From Ignavibacteriota bacterium (GTDB lineage Bacteria > Bacteroidota > Ignavibacteria > UBA10030): a stretch of 36,178 nucleotides of DNA. A program made the position numbers and the translations under genes. Under the pieces are notes generated by a model. The model did no database searches and was not told where the DNA came from. It was given only the letters and a program-made list of their open reading frames with translations. This document shows, piece by piece, positions 9,457 through 17,394 of the stretch (its first letter is position 1; each line of letters starts with the position of its first letter). Location of the stretch: NCBI GenBank assembly GCA_003155495.1, contig PMDB01000062.1, positions 36,816-72,993 of the forward strand. The letters are read 5' to 3'.

Positions 9457-10005
9457 CTATGGCTGATTCACTTTTCGAAAATAATGGTGTGCAATTGTCG
9501 ACACGCCAATGATTTTCACACCATCCCACCATGAGAAGATGAGAAATCCCGCCTGAATAGAATTAACCCAGTTATGTACATAGACTATATTTAGTTGAAT
9601 GGTACCGATGGTAAAGATAATAAAAGAGCCAATAACTGTAGAAACCATTATCCACCAAAATTCCCGGCGAAGCTTTACAAGATAACCGACAACAAAAGCT
9701 GCAATAGGAAATGAGAGCAGATATCCTCCCGTTGGACCTAAGATTCTTGAGAGCCCAAATGCACCTCCAGTGAAGACCGGAATACCGATAGCACCAAGGA
9801 TCAAATAAAGTCCCATACTTGCCGATCCGCTACGTTTCCCGAGCAGCGCACCTGCCAAGAGAACAAAAAATGTTTGCAACGTATAAGGAACTGGTTGATT
9901 CGGTATCTCAATTTGTGCGCCGATTGCTGTGAGGATAGAAAAAGTAATCGCCCAAAAGGTCTGCACACTCGCCCGTTCATCCGGTAAGCTGAGTTCTTTT
10001 GTCAT
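9457..10005 (-). CDS. bioY: Biotin transporter BioY (ECF S component)
   Basis: This roughly 182-residue membrane protein is the substrate-binding S component of an energy-coupling-factor biotin transporter. Typical BioY features are the NQPVPYTLQTFFVLLAGALLG block, the LGAIGIPVFTGG and GPTGGYLLSFPIAAFVVGYL repeats, and about six hydrophobic helices. I chose the ATG at 10005, preceded by CGGAA; an in-frame ATG at 10026 has a good GGAG six bases upstream and would add seven residues, and a still longer form starts at 10059. No EcfA or EcfT genes are nearby, so it uses a shared energising module or works alone. No biotin synthesis gene is adjacent. Confidence 0.93.
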   Translation of the reverse strand: MTKELSLPDERASVQTFWAITFSILTAIGAQIEIPNQPVPYTLQTFFVLLAGALLGKRSGSASMGLYLILGAIGIPVFTGGAFGLSRILGPTGGYLLSFPIAAFVVGYLVKLRREFWWIMVSTVIGSFIIFTIGTIQLNIVYVHNWVNSIQAGFLIFSWWDGVKIIGVSTIAHHYFRKVNQP

Positions 10006-10064
10006 AGTATTATTCCGTTTTATGAACATATGGGTCTCCGCAGTTTTTAAAATATTCATAGGGT

Positions 10065-10093
10065 AAATTAGATAAATGTGGCAAGAAAATCAA
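10065..10093 (-). promoter_or_regulatory. Candidate promoter for bioY
   Basis: Read on the minus strand, TTGATT at 10093-10088 and TAATTT at 10070-10065 are separated by 17 bases. Transcription would begin near 10058, some 30-50 bases before the bioY start. The region is AT-rich, so a chance match is possible. Confidence 0.38.
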
Positions 10094-10117
10094 ACTTTTG
10101 CAGTGTTCTTTTCTTGT

Positions 10118-10146
10118 TTGACTTATACGCGTTTTTTCAATATATT
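10118..10146 (+). promoter_or_regulatory. Candidate sigma-70 type promoter before tRNA-Gln
   Basis: TTGACT at 10118-10123 and TATATT at 10141-10146 are separated by exactly 17 bases, close to consensus. It faces tRNA-Gln and prs and could drive both. The predicted start near 10153 coincides with the first base of a hairpin followed by seven T, which is unusual. Confidence 0.5.
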
Positions 10147-10152
10147 TTAATT

Positions 10153-10178
10153 CCAACTCAATTGGAGTTGGTTTTTTT
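10153..10178 (+). terminator. Terminator-like hairpin directly after a promoter
   Basis: CCAACTC at 10153-10159 pairs with GAGTTGG at 10165-10171 over a five-base loop, followed by seven T at 10172-10178. This is a textbook intrinsic terminator on the + strand, yet no + strand gene lies upstream, since bioY is divergent. It may be a 5'-end hairpin of the tRNA-prs transcript, an attenuator, or the end of a very short RNA. Confidence 0.55.
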
Positions 10179-10289
10179 ATGATGGTCTCATCAAAGGAAT
10201 TAGAGTTCGTCTCTGGTTTTGAATGATAGAATACCACGCTTGCTGGGACACTCTCAGACATTGCGTCGTTGACAGATGAACCAAATGAT

Positions 10290-10361
<72 letters not shown>

Positions 10362-10388
10362 CAAGCTGATTGAGATTCATAGGATTAT

Positions 10389-10470
10389 AGTCTTGTGGTA
10401 AGATATCCCGCAGTGCGGGACATTCCCAGATTCTGAGTCATAAGACCATCCGCTTTTAGCGGAGCATCTT
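10389..10470 (+). other. Structured segment between tRNA-Gln and prs
   Basis: Two tight hairpins are visible: CCCGC/GCGGG (10407-10411 with 10415-10419) and TCCGCT/AGCGGA (10449-10454 with 10458-10463). GTCTT at 10390-10394 can pair with AAGAC at 10442-10446. GTGGTAAG at 10395-10402 and CCCAG at 10425-10429 repeat words of the tRNA-Gln just upstream, at nearly the same spacing (22 against 24 bases). It may be a decayed tRNA copy or a leader structure; neither hairpin has a T-run. Confidence 0.3.
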
Positions 10471-10564
10471 GGAATACTAGCAATGAGCATATTCATCAAG
10501 ATAGTGCTGGTTCGTAGCATTCTAATAATTGAAAGGAATAATGGCTACTAGCGAAAGGAAATTG

Positions 10565-11509
10565 ATGAGCGAGTTGAAGATTTTCTCCGGACGATCAAAC
10601 CGCCCATTGGCAGAACAAATCTGCATTAAAGCAAAGATCCCTCTTGGAGAAGTTGCCTTTCAGACATTCAGCGATGGCGAGCTCTGGGTCAAGTTTATTG
10701 AAAATATTCGCGGTGATGATGTCTTTATTATTCAACCGACACAGCCGCCGGCGGAAAATTTGATGGAGTTATTGATCATGCTGGATGCAGCAAAACGAGC
10801 ATCGGCAAAACGTGTCACGGCGGTCATTCCGTATTTTGGATATGCTCGTCAAGATCGAAAAGACCAGCCGCGCGTCTCGATTAGCGCAAAGCTTGTTGCT
10901 AATCTGATTACAAAAGCGGGTGCTGATCGCGTGATCACGATGGATTTGCATACAGCGCAGATCCAGGGATTCTTTGATATACCAATGGACCATTTATATT
11001 CATCGGCAGTGTTGATTGAGTGTTTTACAAAAATGGATATTTCTAATCTTGCTGTCGCTTCACCTGATGTTGGAAGCATTAAGATGGCGCGTTCGTACGC
11101 CAAACGACTTGGCTGCGAGTTGATTCTGATCGATAAACGGCGGCCGAAAGCAAACGAAGCCGAAGTATTGAATATCATCGGTAATGTTGATAATAAAAAT
11201 ATTCTTATTGTTGACGATTTGATCGACACAGGCGGTACATTCGTCAACGCTGCGCAAGCTTTGAGAAAAAAAGGAGCAAAAGAAATTTTTGGCGCATGTA
11301 CACATCCCATTTTGTCCGGAACAGCGTATAAGCGGATCGAAGAATCAGTCGTCAAGGAACTCATTGTTACTGATACACTTCCGTTGAAACAAGAGTGCGC
11401 CAAGATCAAAATTCGCTCGATTGCGAATATCTTCGCTCAAGCGATTCTCCGAACACACCGGAATGAATCCATCAGTTCACTATTTGATGTTGATAAAGAT
11501 AAGTCTTAA
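10565..11509 (+). CDS. prs: Ribose-phosphate pyrophosphokinase (PRPP synthase)
   Basis: This enzyme transfers pyrophosphate from ATP to ribose 5-phosphate, giving PRPP for purine, pyrimidine, histidine and NAD synthesis. The protein is 314 residues from the chosen ATG, close to the 315 of E. coli Prs. Visible motifs are the YFGYARQDRK catalytic region, MDLHTAQIQGFF, VASPDVGS, and the PRPP-binding loop ILIVDDLIDTGGT. I chose the ATG at 10565 because AAAGGAA lies four bases before it and MSELKIFSG matches family N-termini; TTG 10529 and ATG 10541 are upstream alternatives. It heads the translation operon, with rplY starting 14 bases after its stop. Confidence 0.96.
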   Translation: MSELKIFSGRSNRPLAEQICIKAKIPLGEVAFQTFSDGELWVKFIENIRGDDVFIIQPTQPPAENLMELLIMLDAAKRASAKRVTAVIPYFGYARQDRKDQPRVSISAKLVANLITKAGADRVITMDLHTAQIQGFFDIPMDHLYSSAVLIECFTKMDISNLAVASPDVGSIKMARSYAKRLGCELILIDKRRPKANEAEVLNIIGNVDNKNILIVDDLIDTGGTFVNAAQALRKKGAKEIFGACTHPILSGTAYKRIEESVVKELIVTDTLPLKQECAKIKIRSIANIFAQAILRTHRNESISSLFDVDKDKS

Positions 11510-11523
11510 CGAGGAGATACACG

Positions 11524-12252
11524 ATGTCTGAAATAACCATAACCGCGGAAATCCGAAAGGATGTTGGCAAACGCTCACGTGCACTTCGTGGAACCGGCAA
11601 AGTGCCTGGAATCTACTATGGACATGGACAGCAAAATATTCCGGTATCATTATCGGAAATATCACTCAAGCCGTTATACTCAACTTCGGCAATGCATGTT
11701 ATCAATCTGAAGTTGGATGATGGTTCATCCCATTTGTGCGTCTTGAGAGATGTGCAACTCGATCCGGTGACCGAATCGCCTGTACATTTTGATTTGTTCG
11801 GTTTGAATCAAAACGAATCACTGACCATCGAAGTGCCGGTCAAGTTGACAGGCGGCATTCCGAAAGGCGTCCGTGAAGGCGGGATCCTGCAGCATATTTT
11901 ACATAAGCTGAAAGTCTCGTGCTTGCCAAAGAATATTCCAGACCATATAGAGATTAATGTAGAAGAGTTAGAGATTAACCGTTCTGTTCATGTGAAGGAT
12001 CTGAAAATTCCAGATGTGAAAATCCTAGAAAATGAAACCAGTACGGTTGTCGCAGTCGTTCCGCCTGTAGTGGTGAAAGAAGCCGAAGTGGCTGCTGTTG
12101 CCGCACCTACGACTGAAGCACTCGCTGAACCAGAAGTTATAGCAAAGGGTAAAAAGCCTGAAGAAGGTGCTGAAGTAGCTGACGAGAAAAAGAAACCTGA
12201 AGAAAAGAAAAAACCAGAAGAGAAAAAGAAACCTGAAGAGAAAAAGAAATAA
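11524..12252 (+). CDS. rplY: 50S ribosomal protein L25/general stress protein Ctc
   Basis: This 242-residue protein is the long (CTC or TL5) form of L25, which binds 5S rRNA. Residues 1-90 are the L25 core (RKDVGKRSRALRGTGKVPGI near the start) and about 95-180 the C-terminal beta domain (PKGVREGG is typical). The remaining 60 residues are low complexity: an Ala/Val/Glu stretch and then a Lys-Pro-Glu tail of KKKPEE repeats. GAGGAG precedes the ATG. The tail is probably disordered and highly charged. It lies between prs and pth, the arrangement seen in many bacteria. Confidence 0.95.
   Translation: MSEITITAEIRKDVGKRSRALRGTGKVPGIYYGHGQQNIPVSLSEISLKPLYSTSAMHVINLKLDDGSSHLCVLRDVQLDPVTESPVHFDLFGLNQNESLTIEVPVKLTGGIPKGVREGGILQHILHKLKVSCLPKNIPDHIEINVEELEINRSVHVKDLKIPDVKILENETSTVVAVVPPVVVKEAEVAAVAAPTTEALAEPEVIAKGKKPEEGAEVADEKKKPEEKKKPEEKKKPEEKKK
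12187..12249 (+). repeat. 18-bp tandem repeat coding KKKPEE
   Basis: Three near-identical 18-base units at 12187-12204, 12205-12222 and 12223-12240, plus a half unit to 12249, encode the C-terminal tail of L25. The differences are synonymous, between CCT and CCA for Pro and between GAA and GAG for Glu. Confidence 0.85.
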
Positions 12253-12276
12253 TCTTCTAATCGTCTTTGAGATTTG

Positions 12277-12867
12277 ATGTATTGCATCGTTGGTTTGGGA
12301 AATCACGGAAGTGAGTATACACAGACACGCCACAATGTGGGTTTCCTGGTCGTCGATGAGTTTGCTGCCGTAACAGGTGTCACTTTTCGCCCCGGCAATG
12401 GGGATTACTGGTTTGCGCAGTGTTCTTTGAATAACGTAGAAGTCACATTATTGAAACCAGCAACCTTTATGAACAACAGTGGAATAGCTGTTCAGGAATT
12501 TCTGGAACAGCATGAAATTCCGCTAGAGAGTTTACTCATAGTGTGCGATGATTTCCAATTGCCCTTGGGTTCAATTCGAATGCGGCAGAATGGAACCGAT
12601 GGCGGGCACAATGGATTATCGTCTGTTATATATCATTTACAAACGGACCAGTTTTCCAGACTTCGCTGCGGCATTGCATCTACATTGATGCCGGCAGAAA
12701 AAACTAAGATGAAGGATTTTGTGCTCGAACAGTTTTCCGAATCCGAACTTTCGAACGTAAAGTTGATGGTTGAACGTGCACGCGACGCTTGTATATCTTA
12801 TGTTGAGGATGGTATAGATCTGACAATGAATCGATTCAATACCAAATTAAATGAAGAAAGTAGTTAA
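12277..12867 (+). CDS. pth: Peptidyl-tRNA hydrolase
   Basis: Pth releases peptides from peptidyl-tRNA that drops off the ribosome. This 196-residue protein has all family marks: GLGN and the catalytic His in TRHNVGF near the N-terminus, LKPATFMNNSG, DDFQLPLG and the GGHNGLSS loop. The ATG at 12277 is used; a TTG directly before it is in frame. No convincing Shine-Dalgarno is visible and the gene starts 24 bases after rplY, so translation probably depends on coupling. Confidence 0.95.
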   Translation: MYCIVGLGNHGSEYTQTRHNVGFLVVDEFAAVTGVTFRPGNGDYWFAQCSLNNVEVTLLKPATFMNNSGIAVQEFLEQHEIPLESLLIVCDDFQLPLGSIRMRQNGTDGGHNGLSSVIYHLQTDQFSRLRCGIASTLMPAEKTKMKDFVLEQFSESELSNVKLMVERARDACISYVEDGIDLTMNRFNTKLNEESS

Positions 12868-12875
12868 ATAACCCT

Positions 12876-12912
12876 GCCCTCTTGTCGGAGCGTATCTTCC
12901 GATTGAGCGGGC
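12876..12912 (+). promoter_or_regulatory. Possible S6:S18-binding leader of rpsF
   Basis: Before rpsF, an outer stem GCCC (12876-12879) with GGGC (12909-12912) encloses an asymmetric internal loop and an inner stem TCGGA (12885-12889) with TCCGA (12898-12902). Many bacteria carry an autoregulatory rpsF leader in which S6:S18 binds a stem with a conserved CCG. The position and a CCG at 12899-12901 fit loosely. This is a resemblance only. Confidence 0.35.
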
Positions 12913-12945
12913 CATCATTATCACAAGTCCAAAGGGAACATACCT

Positions 12946-13389
12946 ATGTCACAGAAACAAAAAATCTACGAGACGACGTTCATTGTGAACGCCGGCCTCG
13001 ATGATCCACAGATCGACGTCATTATCGACAAGGTGAAGGAACTCATCACCAAGCATGGCGGCGAAATTATGGAGTTAGCAAAATGGGGGCGCAAGCGATT
13101 TGCGTATCCTATTAAAAAGAAAAACAACGGGTTTTACGTGCTATGCGAGTTCAGCTCGAGCGGTGATATCGTTGCAAGGCTTGAACGCCATTTTCAACTC
13201 GATGAGAACATCATTCGATTTCTCATTATTGCGTTGGATAAGAAGGCATTGCAGGCTCGCATCTCAGCAAGCGATCTCATGAAACAGTTGGCTCCTGCAG
13301 CGGTTCCATCTATAGGCGGTTCCCCTCCGGTGGCTCTCGCCGATGACATCGCGCAGGTTCCGGAAACCCCAACCCAAAGCAACGTATGA
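12946..13389 (+). CDS. rpsF: 30S ribosomal protein S6
   Basis: S6 binds the central domain of 16S rRNA together with S18. The first 95 or so residues are the S6 fold: YETTFIVNAGLD, then AKWGRKRFAYPIKKKNNGFYVL and LERHFQLDENIIRFLII. About 45 further residues at the C-terminus are low in structure and rich in Ala/Pro. The start has AAAGGGAA upstream. S18 follows 34 bases later without an intervening single-strand binding protein gene, which many bacteria carry here. Confidence 0.96.
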   Translation: MSQKQKIYETTFIVNAGLDDPQIDVIIDKVKELITKHGGEIMELAKWGRKRFAYPIKKKNNGFYVLCEFSSSGDIVARLERHFQLDENIIRFLIIALDKKALQARISASDLMKQLAPAAVPSIGGSPPVALADDIAQVPETPTQSNV

Positions 13390-13423
13390 TTCTCACGACG
13401 ATAGATAAGGAAGGATATACATT

Positions 13424-13801
13424 ATGGCTATGACACAGCGTTCATCAAATCCACGGGGATCGCAACGAGGAGGGTCACAAGGAGGTCCACAACGAGGAGG
13501 GTCACAAGGAGGACCACAACGCGGTGGATATCGACGCGATGCTTCTCCGAACGGTCAGCGTTCCACAAATCGACAACAACTGCAGCGAAAAAAACGAACG
13601 TGCAGATTCTGCGACGCAAAGGATGTCTATATTGACTATAAAAACGAGAAACGTCTTCAACGCTTCGTGTCCGAGCAAGGGAAGATCATCCCCCGGCGAA
13701 TCACGGGCACTTGCACCCGTCATCAGCGCCAACTAGTAAACGCCATCAAACGTGCCCGGCATCTTGCATTGTTATCGTTTGTCAATGACGCTGTGAGTTA
13801 A
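13424..13801 (+). CDS. rpsR: 30S ribosomal protein S18 with RGG-rich N-terminus
   Basis: S18 partners S6 in the 30S platform. The core begins near residue 54 ([20 protein letters not shown]) and ends at the usual [13 protein letters not shown] CxxC and a later Cys-x-x-His in TCTRHQ suggest a zinc-binding (C+) form. At 125 residues it is about 50 longer than typical S18. The extra length is an N-terminal tail rich in Arg, Gly, Gln and Ser with two RGGSQGGPQ units, like an RGG RNA-binding tail. RNA contact by this tail is an inference. GGAAGG lies before the ATG. Confidence 0.95.
   Translation: MAMTQRSSNPRGSQRGGSQGGPQRGGSQGGPQRGGYRRDASPNGQRSTNRQQLQRKKRTCRFCDAKDVYIDYKNEKRLQRFVSEQGKIIPRRITGTCTRHQRQLVNAIKRARHLALLSFVNDAVS
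13466..13519 (+). repeat. 27-bp tandem repeat in rpsR
   Basis: Two adjacent 27-base units (13466-13492 and 13493-13519) differ by one base and encode RGGSQGGPQ twice. The near-perfect DNA identity suggests recent slippage or duplication. Confidence 0.88.
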
Positions 13802-13842
13802 GCAATTCTCATCATGATTTTTGTGCAAAAGGAGTATGTACT

Positions 13843-14286
13843 ATGAAAGTGATATTAAGAAAAAATTCAGATAAGCTGGGCAGTATTAGTGATGTTGTAT
13901 CTGTAAAAGACGGATATGCGCGCAATTATCTCATTCCGCGCGGCATTGCGTACGAAGCCACAGAAGGCAGTTTGCGCCAGCTTGAGGAGGAACGGAAACA
14001 ACAATCTCGATTCGTTGATAAAGAACGCAAACAGGCTGAAACCCTTGCCGCACAACTTGAAAAGATTTCTATCACCATCAAGATGAAAGTTGGCGAGGAA
14101 GATAAACTTTTTGGTTCCGTCACTTCTCAGATGATCACCGATGCACTCGTGGAAAAAGAGATCACTTTAGATAAACGGCATATTGAATTGGAAGAACCTC
14201 TCAAAGCTCTTGGCATTTACGATGTACCCGTCAAACTTGCTGGTGGCGTGATAGGCAAGATTAAGGTTTGGATTGTGAGAGAATAG
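13843..14286 (+). CDS. rplI: 50S ribosomal protein L9
   Basis: L9 is a two-domain protein that binds 23S rRNA near the L1 stalk. The N-terminal domain shows KVILRKNSDKLG and the VSVKDGYARNYLIPRG signature; a long connecting helix (about residues 45-75) joins the C-terminal domain ending KIKVWIVRE. The length, 147, is normal. AAAGGAG lies upstream of the ATG. It is the last gene of the prs-rplI operon, and a strong terminator follows about 40 bases after the stop. Confidence 0.96.
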   Translation: MKVILRKNSDKLGSISDVVSVKDGYARNYLIPRGIAYEATEGSLRQLEEERKQQSRFVDKERKQAETLAAQLEKISITIKMKVGEEDKLFGSVTSQMITDALVEKEITLDKRHIELEEPLKALGIYDVPVKLAGGVIGKIKVWIVRE

Positions 14287-14322
14287 TCTTATGGTTTCAC
14301 AACAATACTCTATAGAATACCG

Positions 14323-14351
14323 AAAAGGCAGCATCACACGCTGCCTTTTTT
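14323..14351 (+). terminator. Intrinsic terminator of the prs-rplI operon
   Basis: GGCAGC at 14327-14332 pairs with GCTGCC at 14340-14345 over a seven-base loop, with an AAAA/TTTT extension and a run of six T. Confidence 0.9.
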
Positions 14352-14479
14352 CTTTTCTGTTTTGGGATTCTTTTTGTTTATAGTAATGTTTAATAGATAG
14401 TCGCTCTGGATGAACAATTGATTGAGTTTCCCTTAGTTATTTTACAGAACGACATAAAGCATAAGACAAAAGAAATACT

Positions 14480-16318
14480 ATGAGAGAGAAAAAAATTAAA
14501 AATCTTGATGAAGCCACTATTCGCTTCGCCGGAGATTCCGGCGACGGAATGCAGCTTGCGGGCACACAATTCACCAACACGACCGCCATTCTTGGAAATG
14601 ATTTGAGTACCCTGCCTGATTACCCTGCTGAAATTCGTGCACCACAGGGAACGACATCCGGCGTCAGTGGATTTCAAATCCACTTCGGCAGCACAGAAAT
14701 CAACACACCGGGTGATTCATGTGATATGCTTGTAGCAATGAACGCCGCCGCCCTTAAGGTCAATCTCCACTCGCTCATTAAAGGTGGTTCCATTATCGCT
14801 AACACCGACGGTTTTAACGACAAAAACCTTAAGCTTGCAGGATATTCTTCCAATCCTCTGAAAGATGAATCCCTCTCGACCTATCAAGTATTTGAGGTGG
14901 ACATTACAAAGTTGACCATAACATCACTTCAAGAGATGAATCTCTCCAGCAAGCTTGCTGATCGCTCCAAAAATTTTTTTGCTCTTGGAATGATGTACTG
15001 GTTGTATGATCGCCCTCTGGAACCTACACTGAAATGGCTTGCCGAAAAGTTTGCCAACAAATCTGATATTCGTGAAGCAAATATACGAGTATTGAAAGCA
15101 GGGTGGAATTACGGCGAGACAACCGAACTCTTTAAAGTGCGTTATGCTGTTGCACCGGCACGACTTGCCCCGGGGAAATACAGAAATATTACCGGCAACC
15201 AAGCGACTGCATGGGGTTTGATGGCGGCAGCTCAAAAGGCAAAAATCGATCTCTTTCTTGGCAGTTACCCTATAACGCCAGCGAGTGATATTTTACATGA
15301 ACTTTCTATCTATAAGAATTTTGGTGTAAAAACGTTTCAGGCGGAAGACGAGATTGCAGGAATCACATCTGCCATCGGTGCATCTTTTGCCGGAGCGCTT
15401 GGAGCAACAACAACAAGTGGACCCGGACTCTCTTTGAAAACTGAAGCGTTAGGACTTGCGGTGATGGTTGAATTGCCTCTTATCGTTGTCAATGTTCAGC
15501 GCGGCGGTCCGAGCACCGGTTTACCAACGAAAACTGAACAAGCCGATTTACTTCAAGCACTCTATGGACGCAACGGCGAAGCACCTCTTCCTGTCATTGC
15601 TGCCGCTACACCTTCTGATTGTTTCCATGTCGTCTATGAATCTGCACGTATCGCAATCAAGTATATGACTCCTGTTATCTGCCTCACGGATGGCTACCTC
15701 GGCAATGGTTCTGAGCCGTGGTTGATTCCTGATTATGAAAAACTTCCAGACATTATTCCTCACTTCAGAACAGACCCAATAGGATTTCTCCCCTACGAAC
15801 GAGATGAGATAACCCTTGCGCGTCCTTGGGCAATCCCCGGCACTCCTGGACTTGAACATCGTATCGGAGGCCTGGAGAAACAAAATCTTACCGGAAATGT
15901 CAACTATGAAGCCGCAAATCATGAACTCATGGTTCGCTTGCGTTCCGAAAAAATCGAGCGAATTGCCAACGACATTCCGACGGCAGAAATTGAAGGCGAC
16001 CGACAAGGGGACGTTTTGGTTGTCGGGTGGGGAAGTACCTATGGAGCAATTAAAACAGCAGTACAGCGCCATCGTGCAAAGGGACACCATGTTTCACAGT
16101 TGCACTTGAGATATCTTAATCCGATGCAAAAGAATATTGGAGCAATCATCTCCCGGTTCAAAACGATTCTCGTACCCGAACTTAATTTAGGCCAACTCAT
16201 CAAGATCATACGTGCGGATTACCTCGTGCCTGCGGTTGGACTCAATAAAGTACAAGGAGCACCATTTCTCGCCGAAGAGATTGAAGTAAAGATTGATGAG
16301 CTTATCAAAGGACATTGA
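14480..16318 (+). CDS. korA: 2-oxoglutarate:ferredoxin oxidoreductase alpha subunit (gamma-alpha fusion)
   Basis: This subunit works with KorB to oxidise a 2-oxoacid, probably 2-oxoglutarate, to the acyl-CoA with reduction of ferredoxin; the reaction also runs in reverse in the reductive TCA cycle. The 612-residue protein begins with the gamma domain (RFAGDSGDGMQLAG, residues 10-190). It continues with the pyrimidine-binding alpha domain (FLGSYPITPASDILHELS, then TTTSGPGLSLKTEALGLAVM) and a C-terminal transketolase-like domain. This fused layout is typical of KorA in Bacteroidota and Actinobacteria. Its stop overlaps the korB region with three bases between the stop and the korB ATG. Substrate choice over pyruvate is inferred from layout. 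Confidence 0.92.
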   Translation: MREKKIKNLDEATIRFAGDSGDGMQLAGTQFTNTTAILGNDLSTLPDYPAEIRAPQGTTSGVSGFQIHFGSTEINTPGDSCDMLVAMNAAALKVNLHSLIKGGSIIANTDGFNDKNLKLAGYSSNPLKDESLSTYQVFEVDITKLTITSLQEMNLSSKLADRSKNFFALGMMYWLYDRPLEPTLKWLAEKFANKSDIREANIRVLKAGWNYGETTELFKVRYAVAPARLAPGKYRNITGNQATAWGLMAAAQKAKIDLFLGSYPITPASDILHELSIYKNFGVKTFQAEDEIAGITSAIGASFAGALGATTTSGPGLSLKTEALGLAVMVELPLIVVNVQRGGPSTGLPTKTEQADLLQALYGRNGEAPLPVIAAATPSDCFHVVYESARIAIKYMTPVICLTDGYLGNGSEPWLIPDYEKLPDIIPHFRTDPIGFLPYERDEITLARPWAIPGTPGLEHRIGGLEKQNLTGNVNYEAANHELMVRLRSEKIERIANDIPTAEIEGDRQGDVLVVGWGSTYGAIKTAVQRHRAKGHHVSQLHLRYLNPMQKNIGAIISRFKTILVPELNLGQLIKIIRADYLVPAVGLNKVQGAPFLAEEIEVKIDELIKGH

Positions 16319-16320
16319 CC

Positions 16321-17373
16321 ATGAGTAATCTTATCGAAAATATCCCCATACAATCTCAATTGGGCAGCAATGTAAAATACACTACAAAAGATTTCCAGAG
16401 TGATCAAGAAGTCCGGTGGTGTCCGGGATGTGGCGACTATTCCATCCTCGCACAAGCCCAGCGCATCATGCCTGATATCGGCATCCCGAAGCATCAAATC
16501 GTCTTTGTCTCCGGCATTGGTTGTTCTAGTCGTTTCCCCTATTATTTGGATACGTACGGATTTCATGGAATTCACGGACGCGCTACGGCAATTGCCTCAG
16601 GTGTCAAGCTTGCGCAACCCGATCTTTCCGTTTGGGTAGTTACAGGAGATGGTGACGGTATGAGCATAGGCGGCAATCATCTCATTCACCTCCTGCGCCG
16701 TAATATCGATGTGAATGTCCTTTTATTCAATAATCAGATCTATGGATTGACCAAAGGACAATACTCACCGACCTCGGAAAAAGGAAAGATCACAAAATCG
16801 ACGCCGTACGGTTCTCTTGATTACCCATTCAATCCTGCCTCGCTTGCACTCGGCGCCAGCGCAACATTCGTTGCACGTACGCTCGATCGTGATCCGAAGC
16901 ATCTCCAATCGATCCTGAAACGCGCCCATGGTCACAAGGGAACTTCATTCGTCGAAATCTACCAAAACTGCAATGTGTTCAACGACGGTGCATTTTTTCA
17001 GTTCACAGAGAAAGCGACAAAAGACGACAGCGTGATATATCTCGAACATGGCAAGCCGCTTATCTTCGGCAAGGAAAAAGACAAGGGCATTCGACTGAAT
17101 GGATTTTCACCCGAGGTTGTATCACTCAAGGAGGGCAAGGCTTCCATTCATGACCTGCTTGTGCATAACGAAACAGACACAACACTTTCCTTCATTCTGG
17201 CAGATATGACCTACCACTCTCATATGCCGCGTCCGCTGGGAGTGTTTCTTTCCATAGAACGCCCGACATACGAAAACGAAATGCAGCGCCAGATCGAATT
17301 TGCAATTGAGAAACGCGGTGAAGGAAATATGGAGAAACTACTGAATTCCGGCGAGACTTGGACAATTCAATAA
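16321..17373 (+). CDS. korB: 2-oxoglutarate:ferredoxin oxidoreductase beta subunit
   Basis: This 350-residue subunit binds thiamine diphosphate and one 4Fe-4S cluster. WCPGCGDY near residue 35, GIGCSS and the Cys in EIYQNCNVF supply the cluster ligands. The thiamine site is GDGDGMSIGGNH followed by FNNQIYGLTKGQ. The ATG at 16321 has AAAGGA eight bases upstream within the end of korA, so the subunits are translationally coupled. A TTG six bases earlier is in frame but badly placed. A strong terminator follows. Confidence 0.94.
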   Translation: MSNLIENIPIQSQLGSNVKYTTKDFQSDQEVRWCPGCGDYSILAQAQRIMPDIGIPKHQIVFVSGIGCSSRFPYYLDTYGFHGIHGRATAIASGVKLAQPDLSVWVVTGDGDGMSIGGNHLIHLLRRNIDVNVLLFNNQIYGLTKGQYSPTSEKGKITKSTPYGSLDYPFNPASLALGASATFVARTLDRDPKHLQSILKRAHGHKGTSFVEIYQNCNVFNDGAFFQFTEKATKDDSVIYLEHGKPLIFGKEKDKGIRLNGFSPEVVSLKEGKASIHDLLVHNETDTTLSFILADMTYHSHMPRPLGVFLSIERPTYENEMQRQIEFAIEKRGEGNMEKLLNSGETWTIQ

Positions 17374-17394
17374 TTTTTTAATATCTTGAGATGC

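Noticed and set aside
11988-12333. Long minus-strand frames opposite the end of rplY
   Set aside because: They arise from the Lys/Glu-rich tail read in antisense (Phe/Leu/Ser runs) and have no independent support.
13466-13519. Repeats that might suggest a CRISPR or regulatory array
   Set aside because: They are contiguous in-frame codon repeats inside rpsR with no spacers.
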